The notes beneath the pieces are model-generated. The model saw only the letters and a program-made list of their open reading frames with translations, ran no database searches and was not told the origin of the DNA. From assembly GCF_018294505.1 (NCBI RefSeq), contig NC_057809.1, positions 136,374,979 through 136,438,978 on the forward strand: 64,000 bases of DNA, read 5' to 3'. Position numbers and translations under genes: made by a program. This stretch comes from Triticum aestivum (lineage: Eukaryota > Streptophyta > Magnoliopsida > Poales > Poaceae). Numbering within the stretch: position 1 is the stretch's first letter; each line of letters begins with the position of its first letter. Below, piece after piece: positions 55,903 to 64,000 of the stretch.

Positions 55903-58619
55903 AGCATCCCCATGCTTAATTCATGCTCGTCCTCGAGTAGGTAAATGATAAAAACAGAATTTTTGATGTGGAATGCTACTTGGCATAATTTCAATGTAAT
56001 TCTCTTAATTGTGGTATGAATATTCAGATCTGAAAGATTCAAGACAACAGTTCAATATTGACATAGAAATAATAATACTTCAAGCATACTAACTAAGCAA
56101 TTATGTCTCTTCAAAATAACATGGCCAAAGAAAGTTATCCCTACAAAATCATATAGTTTGGCTATGCTCCATCTTCACCACACAAAGTATTTAAATCATG
56201 CACAACCCCGATGACAAGCCAAGCAATTGTTTCATACTTTTGGTGTTCTCAAACTTTTTCAATCTTCACGCAATACATGAGCGTGAGCCATGGACATAGC
56301 ACTATATGTGGAATAGAATGGTGGTTGTGGAGAAGACAAAAAGGGAGAAGATAGTCTCACATCAACTAGGCGTATCAACGGGCTATGGAGATGCCCATTA
56401 ATAGATATCAATGTGAGTGAATAGGGATTGCCATGCAACAGATGCACTAGAGCTATAAGTATATGAGCTCAACAAGAATAACTAAGTGGGTGTGCATCCA
56501 ACTCGCTTGCTCACGAAGACCTATGGCATTTTGAGGAAGCCCATTATTGGAATATACAAGCCAAGTTCTATAATGAAAAATTCCCACTAGTATATGAAAG
56601 TGATAACATAGGAGACTCTCTATCGTGAAGATCATGGTGCTATTTTGAAGCACAAGTGTGGAAAAGGGATAGTCGTATTGTCCCTTTTTTATATATATTT
56701 TTGGGGCCTTTTTTTCATTTGGCCTTTTTTGGGGGACAATACTCTATGAATGATGATCATCACACTTCTATTTATTTACAAGTCAATGATTACAACTCGA
56801 TACTAGAACAAAGTATGACTCTATATGAATGCCTCCGGCGGTATACCGGGATAGCAACGATGCATGAGTGACTTGTACAAAAGAATTATGAATGGTGGCT
56901 TTGCCACAACTAAAATGTCAACTACATGATCATGCAAAGCAATATGACAATGATGGAGCGTGTCATAGTAAACGGAACGGTGGAAAGTTGCATGGCAATA
57001 TATCTCTGAATGGCTATACAAATGCCATGATAGGTAGGTATGGTGGCTGTTTTGAGGAAGGTATATGGTGGGTGTATGATACCGACGAAAGGTGTGCGGT
57101 ATTAAAGAGGCTAGCAATGGTGGAAGGGTGAGAGTGCGTATAATCCATGGACTCAACATTAGTCATAAAGAACTCACATACTTATTGCAAAGATCTATTA
57201 GTTATAGAAGCAAAGTACTACACGCATGCTCCTAGGGGGATATATTGGTAGGAAAAGACCATCGCTCGTCCCCGACCGCCACTCATAAGGAAGACAATCA
57301 ATAAATAATTCATGCTCCAACTTCTTCACATAATGGTTCACCATACGTGCATGCTATGGGAATCACAAACTTCAACACAAGCATTTCTCAAATTCACAAC
57401 TACTCAACTAGCATGACTCTAATATCACCATCTCCATATCTCAAAACGATTATCAAGTATCAAACTTCTCATAGTATTCAGCACACTCATAAGAATATTT
57501 TATTAATCTTGAATGCCTAAAATAATTAAAGCAAATTACCACGCTGTTTTGTAGGACTCTCAAAATAATCTAAGTGAAGCATGAGAGAACAATAGTTTCT
57601 ATAAAACAAATCCACCACCGTGCCCTAAAAGATATAAGTGAAGCACTAGAGCAAAAACTATATAACTCAAAAGATATAAGTGAAGCACATAGAGTATTCT
57701 AACAATTTCCGAATCATGTGTGTCTCTCTCAAAAGGTGTGTACAGCAAGGATGATTGTGGAAAACTAACAAATAAATACTCAAATAATACAAGACGCTCC
57801 AAGCAAAACACATATCATGTGGTAAATAAAAATATAGCTCCAAGTAAAGTTACCGATGGAAGTAGACGAAAGAGGGGATGCCTTCCGGGCATCCCCAAGC
57901 TTGGGCTTTTAGGTGTCCTTAGATTATCTTGGGGTGCCATGGGCATCCCCAAGATTAGGCTCTTTCCACTCCTTGTTCGATAATCCATCAAATCTTTCAC
58001 CCAAAACTTGAAAACTTCACAACACAAAACTTAAAGTAGAAAATCTCGTGAGCTCCGTTAGCGAAAGAAAAAAACACCACTTCAAGGTACTGTAATGAAC
58101 TCATTATTTATTTATATTGGTGTTAAACCTACTGTATTCCAACTTCTCTATGGTTTATAAACTATTTTACTAGCCATAGATTCATCAAAATAAGCAAACA
58201 ACACACGAAAAACAGAATCTGTCAAAAACAGAACAGTCTGTAGTAGTCTGTAGCTAACGCAAGTTCTGGAACCCCAAAAATTCTAAAATAAATTGCTGGA
58301 CTTGAGGAATTTATCTATTAATCATCTACAAAAATAATTAACTAAATAGAACTTTCCAAATAAAAATGGCAGCAATTCTCGTGAGCGCTAAAGTTTCTGT
58401 TTTTACAGCAAGATTAAAAAGACTTTCCCCAAGTCTTCCCAACTGTTCCACTTGGCACAAACACTAATTAGACACAAAAAACACAACCAAAAAAGAGTCT
58501 AGATAAATTATTTATTACTAAACAGTAGAAAAAAGCAAGAAATAAAAATAAAATTGGGTTGCCACCCAACAAGCGCTATCGTTTAACGCCCCTAGCTAGG
58601 CATAATATTTCAATTATGC
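55903..58619 (-). other. E2 non-coding interior
   Basis: Colinear with E1 5624-6449, 20353-20631, 21103-21230 and 32726-34200. It has two hairpins whose arms carry the GCATCCCC word (57874-57896 and 57930-57950). No ORF is supported. Confidence 0.75.
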
Positions 58620-59971
58620 TCACATGAAAGACAAGAATTGACGCACAAAGAGAGCATCATAGAACACGTGACAAACACATCTAAGTCTAACATACTTCCT
58701 ATGCATAGGCATATTATAGGCAAACAAATTATCAAGGAAAGCAAAAACTAGCATATGCAAGAAAGCGAAAAGAAACAATAGCAATCTCCACATAATGAGA
58801 GGTAATCTAGTAACATGAAAATTTCTAAAACAATATTTTCCTCTCTCATAATAATTACATGTAGGATCATAAGCAAATTCAATAATATAGCTATCACAAA
58901 ACATATTCTTAACAAGATCCACATGTATGCAAAGTTGACACTCTTCCAAAATAGTGGGATTAACATTAACTAAAGTCATGACCTCTCCAAACCCACTTTT
59001 ATCAAAAACTTCATAAGATTGAACATTTTTCAAATATGTGAGATTTAAAGTTGACACTCTTCCAAATCCACTTTCAATAATATTGCAAACACTATTATCA
59101 ATCTCATATTCATCATGGGGCTTAAATAAATTTTCAAGATCAAAAGAAGAATCACCCCAATCATGATCATTGCAACAAATAGTAGTCATAGCAAAACTAG
59201 CATCCCCAAGCTTAGGGTTTTGCATATCATTAACACAATTGACATTAAGAGAATTTATAATAACATCATTGCAATCATGCTTTTCATCGAAGGAACTATT
59301 AAATATGGGTGCAATAGCAACGATCTCATGTTTAACATAAGGAACTATAGCAAATTCATCTTCATAAATATTGGCATCATGGCCACAAGAATATCAAGCA
59401 TCATGTTCATCAAGGGATATTTCAATCAAATCATAGGAATCATAATTATCTATAGATTCATGCATATCATTATTTTCACCCGAAGCAACAGTCATTCTTT
59501 CAATAAATTCTTTGACATAGACATTATGAGCATAGTTTTCATAGCAATATTTAAGTATGTCAAAATTTTCAAATTCGTAGAGAGTAATATCATATTTTTT
59601 ATCAAAGAAGCAACTTCATAAGCACCCTTAAAAGCAACAAATTCTTCAATTCGTTCGATATCGTAGTAACTATAAACACCCTTTGCATAAGAAGATAAGA
59701 TTTCAATATCATTAAACTCACATAGGTAGGGGAGGTGTTTTTTAGGGTTCTTAGAGCAACAAGTAAAATCACAAATTTCACAAAGATTCCAAGCATAACA
59801 CAGTAATCTGTTGATTTGATTCCATAAGAGTCTCCCTTTTTCAGACAAACGGTGACGCACAAAATGAGCATGCTCATCTACAGATTTCCCATCAACTAGG
59901 CTAGTTGGGGTATCAGCGCAAGCGCATAAGGATGGAAGATGATCTAAGTAGAACACTTTAAGTGGATCCAT
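58620..59971 (-). pseudogene. E2 ORF of unknown function (frameshift and stop)
   Basis: Minus-strand coding remnant. The first part starts MDPLKVFYLDHLPSLCAC at 59971 and stays open to 59492. It is Cys-rich in the middle (LCEICDFTCC) and then has a frame change between about 59500 and 59530. The continuing frame (YVKEFIERMTVASGENN) has a TGA at 59394-59396 and then stays open through MQNPKLGDASFAMT to TFHM-type hydrophobic sequence (LLLFLFAFLHMLVFAFLDN) and a stop at 58620. The hydrophobic C-terminus suggests a membrane segment. I recognise it as a recurrent ORF of Triticeae repeats but know no function. It lies between the same non-coding blocks that flank the unrelated E1 ORF. Confidence 0.6.
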
Positions 59972-60252
59972 ATCAACAGATTTTTAGCAAGCAAAGATGC
60001 AAGGAAATAGAAGGCACATGGAAACACAAACAAGGATACATACGGGAAGAAAGCAAACAAAAGAAGAGGCAAATAGGGAAAGAGAAGGAGGACGGAGAGA
60101 GAGGGCAAATAAAACGGCAAGGGTGAAGTGGGGGAGAGGAAAATGAGAGGCAAATGGCAAATAATGTAATGCAGGAGATAAGGGTTTGTGATGGGTACTT
60201 GGTATGTTGACTTTTGCGTAGACACCCCGGCAACGGCGCGAGAAATCCTTCT
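59972..60252 (-). other. E2 leader and primer-binding site
   Basis: The leader matches E1's at 35142-35387, for example AAAACGGCAAGGGTGAAGTG and GCAAATGGCAAATAATG. The PBS (about 60224-60240; minus strand GCGCCGTTGCCGGGGT) is complementary to the 3' end of tRNA-Asp, with the first base altered. Confidence 0.75.
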
Positions 60253-61836
60253 TGCTACCTCTTGAGCACTGTGTTGGTTTTCCCTTGAAGAGGAAAGGGT
60301 GATGTAGCAAAGTAGCGTAAGTATTTCCCTCAGTTTTTGAGAACCAAGGTATCAATCCAGTAGGAGGCCATGCACGAGTCCCTTGCACCTACACAAACAA
60401 AAACAATTCTCGCAACCAACACAATAAAGGGGTTGTCAATCCCTTCACGGTCACTTACGAAAGTGAGATTTGATAGATATGATAAGATAATATTTTTGGT
60501 ATTTTTATGATAAAGATGCAATGTAAAGAAAGCAAATAAACGGAAAAGGAAATAGCTTGTTGACAGAAGATTAATATGATGGAGAATAGACCCAGGGGCC
60601 ATAGGTTTCACTGGTGGATTCTCTCGAGAGCATAAGTATTACGGTGGGTAAACAAATTACTGTTGAGCAATTGACAGAATTGAGCATAGTTATGAGAATA
60701 TCTAGGTATGATCATGTATATAGGTATCACGTCCGAGACAAGTAGACCGACTCCTTCCTGCATCTACTACTATTACTCCACACATCGACCGCTATCCAGC
60801 ATGCATCTAGAGTATTAAGTTCAAAAGAACAGAGTAACGCTTTAAGCAAGATGACATGATGTAGAGGGATAAACTCATGCAATATGAAATAAACCCCATC
60901 TTGTTATCCTCGATGGCAACAATACAATACATGCCTTGCTGCCCCTACTGTCACTAGGAAAGGACACCGCAAGATTGAACCCAAAGCTAAGCACTTCTCC
61001 CATTGCAAGAAAGATCAATCTAGTAGGCCAAACCAAACTGATAATTCGAAGAGATTTGCAAAGATAACCGATCATACATAAAAGAATTCAGAGAAGATTC
61101 AAATATTGTTCATAGATAAACTTGATCATAAACCCACAATTCATCGATCTCAACAAACACACCGCAAAAGAAGATTACATTGAATAGATCTCCACAAGAG
61201 AGGGGGAGAACTTTGTATTGAGATCCAAAAAGAGAGAAGAAGCCATCTAGCTAATAACTATGGAACCGAAGGTCTGAAGTAAACTACTCACACTTCATCG
61301 GAGAGGCTATGGTGTTGATGTAGAAGCCCTCCGTGACCGAGGCCCCCTCCGGCGGAGCTCCGGAAAAGGCCCCAAGATGGGATCTCACGGGTACAGAAAG
61401 TTACGGTGGTGGAATTAGGGTTTTGGCTCCGTCTCTGGTAGTTCGGGGGTACGTAGGTATATATAGGAGGGAGAAGTACATCGGTGGAGCAACATGGGCC
61501 CTACGAGGGTGGAGGGCGCGCCTGGGGAGGGTAGGCGCGCCCCCCTACCTCGTGCCCTCCTGGTTGCTTTCTTGACATAGGGTCCAAGTCCTCTGGTTCA
61601 TGTTCCTTCCAAAAATCACGTTCCCGAAGGTTTCATTCCGTTTGGACTCCGTTTGATATTATTTTTCTGCGAAACTCTGAAATAGGCAAAAAACAACAAT
61701 TCTAGGCTGGGCCTCAGGTTAATAGGTTAGTCCCAAAAATAATATAAAAGTGCAAAATAAAGCCCAATAATGTCCAAAACAGGATATAATATAGCATGGA
61801 ACAATAAAAAAGTATAGATACATTGGAGACATATCA
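60253..61836 (-). repeat. E2 5' LTR
   Basis: 1584 bp, partner of 54315-55902, differing by several per cent in the first part and less further in. TATA motif at 61458-61466. Ends ACATATCA, then the ATTAC duplication. Confidence 0.92.
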
Positions 61837-61841
61837 ATTAC

Positions 61842-64000
61842 CTTGGTCTTGAAAAAGTTAAAAGGGTTCAAACGAGATTAATGCCGGAGATGCCCTCTAT
61901 GGAGCCACCCACTTGCAACTGAGCTTTATGCCGAACTGCTTCCGAGATACCTTTTGCGTTCGAGCACCAACATTGGACTGTATCCGAGGTGGTGCACCAC
62001 CCCGACCATGGGCTGATTGTTATGAATTTGATTCCTAATTGTGTAATGTATTCTCTGCCGAGATGTATAGCAAGTAGCCCTCAAGGTGCGTGCTGGCATA
62101 ATATCCGAGATGCACCTGAAGGATAAAATCAAACCGCTGACCCTAGTAGCCCTGAGACTCAGGTCAATTCGTAAAATTAGCCTGAGGATCAATTCCCAGC
62201 TCGGCACCATACTTAGAAATAGAAACACAGTGTAATATATTAGAGGAAATAGTGATCGGTGAACGGGCCCTTGAGAGAGGGTTTTGATAAGTCGCCGTAA
62301 TATATTAGCTTGATGCTGGACAAGTCCCAGATGGTACCTATTGTTGTCCGAAGACGCGTTTGCGCATAGTCCGGTCTAGCCGAACACTGAGCACTTTGAA
62401 TTTTCTACATTGAATGGGCAATGCAGTAGCCCCCAAGACACTGGTCGGGTGGCAACACCAGATCAGGGGATTGATGTGCCCCTTTAATATTAGTGAATGA
62501 TAAGCCCGAAGCCCATTAGCCCCCGAGCCTTAATACGGGCATGGGTGGACGAATTAAGGATCGATATCCAGAGTAAAATCACAAATTATGTGTAATGATT
62601 ATATGTATCCAAGTACTTTACATCATTAATGCTCGGATCCGCACTATACAAACTTTGTTGACCGACCATCGGCTTCAACCTCCTCGGCCAGAAGCCGGGG
62701 AGTGTTTGTCCTACTTTATAAAGCCGTTATAAGGGCAAAGATTTATGGAAAACAAGGCAATCCGACCATATGGTTTTATAAACAAAGGTACGTAGAGAGA
62801 TATGAAACATCTTCCAAAGAAAATAATCCTACTATCGGTTCCTTTCTTTGGGTTGTCATGCTGATCATGATCATGAAACCTCACCTCCAATCAATCTGAG
62901 AGAAAAATATTAAGGATTTAGTTTGGGGAAAGTTCCCAAACTTTGTGGTATTAATGAACCAAAAGTTTCACTTTCGTCGTTGCCGACCAATTATATCATT
63001 TAATATCACTAGCTTTCAGCTTCACCCAGTCTGAGGTACTAACTCGGATGACCCGGTAGTAACAATCACAAAGGTGCTCCCTTTACCTCCTAGCCAGACA
63101 ATCGGGAACGTAGGGGTAAGCACAGGAGCCAGGCAACCCAGCTTGCCACAATCTTAAGTCAAAGTGATGCATATTTATGGCTTTATAACGATGATTACGG
63201 AAGGCAACCCTCGTATATTAAATACGAACATTGATGATATATTTACTTTGACTCTGTTGTGACCGTTTATCAGTTGAAAGTGGCCTATCGTCGGCTTCCA
63301 CCCCCTTGTAGATGCTATGCAGGGTGTTTGCGCAATAACAAAACAACCCATGGCCGATGTCTCGGTGCTCGAAGGTGGTTGTGTTAGCAGAAACGAGGCA
63401 ATCAGATATGTGGGCTTTATAACTTTCACTTAGTCATAGGAGCTTTAAGTTGGGAGGCCAGTAACTAGCCCCGAGTTAGTGTTCGGCGACAGTCGAGGTC
63501 AAGCCATAAACACTTCGGCAAATGTTATGAACACCGTCGTTTTACACGGGGTGACCTCTATCGATCTTATAGTTTAATATAGTCATCGGATCGCTGACCA
63601 GTTTACGCTTATTGTGACAATCAGTTTTCGGCTTTCTCCACTGAGGCGCTTAACCATGCTAGTTGGAAGCACAATCGTAGTGGTTCTCCCTTTGCACACC
63701 TAGTCGAACAAAGCGAAACGTAGGAGGAAAGCACAGGAGCCGGGCAACCCAACTATTGACCGAAGACACAATCGAAACCGATGCATATATAGCAATATCC
63801 AAAAATGTTTTTGCCGAATCTCTAAAGGTGTCTAGCGTTGCACTGCGAGACTTATGCTGGAAACACACAAATAGTTTAAAAGTGCCATAGGCTTGGAAAA
63901 CCAAAAAACGTCAGTAAAAACTTGACGTCCAAACTAGATCAAGTGTTCGGTGCCAATCCAATTGGCCTTTAAAAAAATGTGCTTCTGTCGTGCTTTAACA
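61842..64000. other. Tat-2 interior, second part, non-coding repeats
   Basis: It continues the minisatellite interrupted by E2 (copy at about 61955). From about 62380 there are phrases such as TAGCCCCCAAGACACTGGTC and TAGCCCCCGAGCC. Two diverged modules, about 63005-63180 and 63625-63800, match each other and the Tat-1 spacer at 25180-25340. No ORF beyond chance length. Confidence 0.6.

Larger units (their letters stand above)
54315..61836 (-). mobile_element. E2: sister of E1, non-autonomous Ty3-type element
   Basis: LTRs 54315-55902 (3') and 60253-61836 (5') in minus orientation, with a perfect ATTAC duplication (54310-54314, 61837-61841). The interior is 4350 bp, with no protease, RT, RNase H or integrase. 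PBS, PPT and most non-coding interior match E1, but the coding part is a different, degraded ORF (58620-59971). No nested insertion is present, so it serves as the empty-site reference for the insertions in E1. Confidence 0.9.
53501..64000 (-). mobile_element. Tat-2: second Tat-like element, incomplete
   Basis: A truncated LTR (53501-53944) is followed by interior sequence at 53945-54309 and, after the E2 insertion, from 61842 to the window end. Orientation is inferred as minus by analogy with Tat-1: the LTR ends ACACCGTCA on the + side and is followed by CCCCCTGAACCG, like CCCCCGAACC after the Tat-1 LTR. No gag-pol or antisense ORF is recognisable in the part visible; the element continues past 64000. 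Phrases such as TAGCCCCCGAGC are typical of the non-coding 3' part of these elements. Confidence 0.7.

Noticed and set aside
59163..59621. 152-codon Ile-rich + strand frame in E2
   Set aside because: It is the reverse-strand shadow of an AT-rich minus-strand ORF; the Ile-rich composition is a by-product.

Overview
The window looks like intergenic DNA from a large grass genome, most likely a Triticeae species (wheat, Aegilops or relatives). The reasons are the Angela/BARE/WIS-type Copia LTRs beginning TGTTGGAAATATGCCC, the abundant Ty3 LTRs beginning TGATACGTC, and the deep nesting of elements. I found no convincing host gene, rRNA, tRNA gene or CRISPR array. Nearly everything from 3137 to 64000 is LTR retrotransposon sequence. 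The family assignments are recognition from memory, not database searches.

Layout. Positions 1-3136 are the only part not made of LTR elements: a GC-rich start, a possible Harbinger-like MITE (618-1582) holding two 183-bp-spaced direct repeats, and unassigned sequence. At 3137 an old Copia element (here 'O-Copia', + strand) begins and runs to about 53500. Its 5' LTR (3137-4070 plus 36938-37684) is split by a minus-strand non-autonomous Ty3-type element, 'E1' (4071-36937, TSD ACGAG). Inside E1 sit a nearly complete chromovirus of Tekay/Del type with 4.25-kb LTRs (6455-20347, TSD CCTTT), a Tat-lineage element 'Tat-1' (21236-31230, TSD GTGGG), a solo LTR of another family (31246-32725) and a 470-bp filler fragment (20632-21102).

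O-Copia's interior (37685-38575 and 47759-51918) is split by an Angela-like Copia element (38576-47758, TSD ACCAC/ACCAT). Angela's pol is split in turn by a solo LTR of the Tat-1 type (44810-45292, TSD CCCGA). O-Copia's 3' end is tandemly duplicated and then truncated at about 53500, where it abuts a truncated LTR of a second Tat-like element, 'Tat-2' (53501-53944, interior to the window end). Tat-2 is split by 'E2' (54315-61836, TSD ATTAC), a sister of E1.

How the pieces work. The Tekay, Angela, O-Copia and Tat-1 elements carry or once carried gag, protease, reverse transcriptase, RNase H and integrase; all now have stops or frameshifts, mildest in the Tekay element (two stops over 1472 codons). 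E1 and E2 have no recognisable pol and must have been mobilised in trans. They share LTRs and flanks but carry different ORFs.

Most notable findings. (1) Tat-1 carries an antisense, apparently six-exon gene, convergent with gag-pol, in which four of five GT-AG introns still join in frame. (2) E1 and E2 have swapped coding modules between conserved flanks, and E1's ORF is still open. (3) A polypurine-tract-like motif recurs inside E1 and E2, several times as a hairpin.
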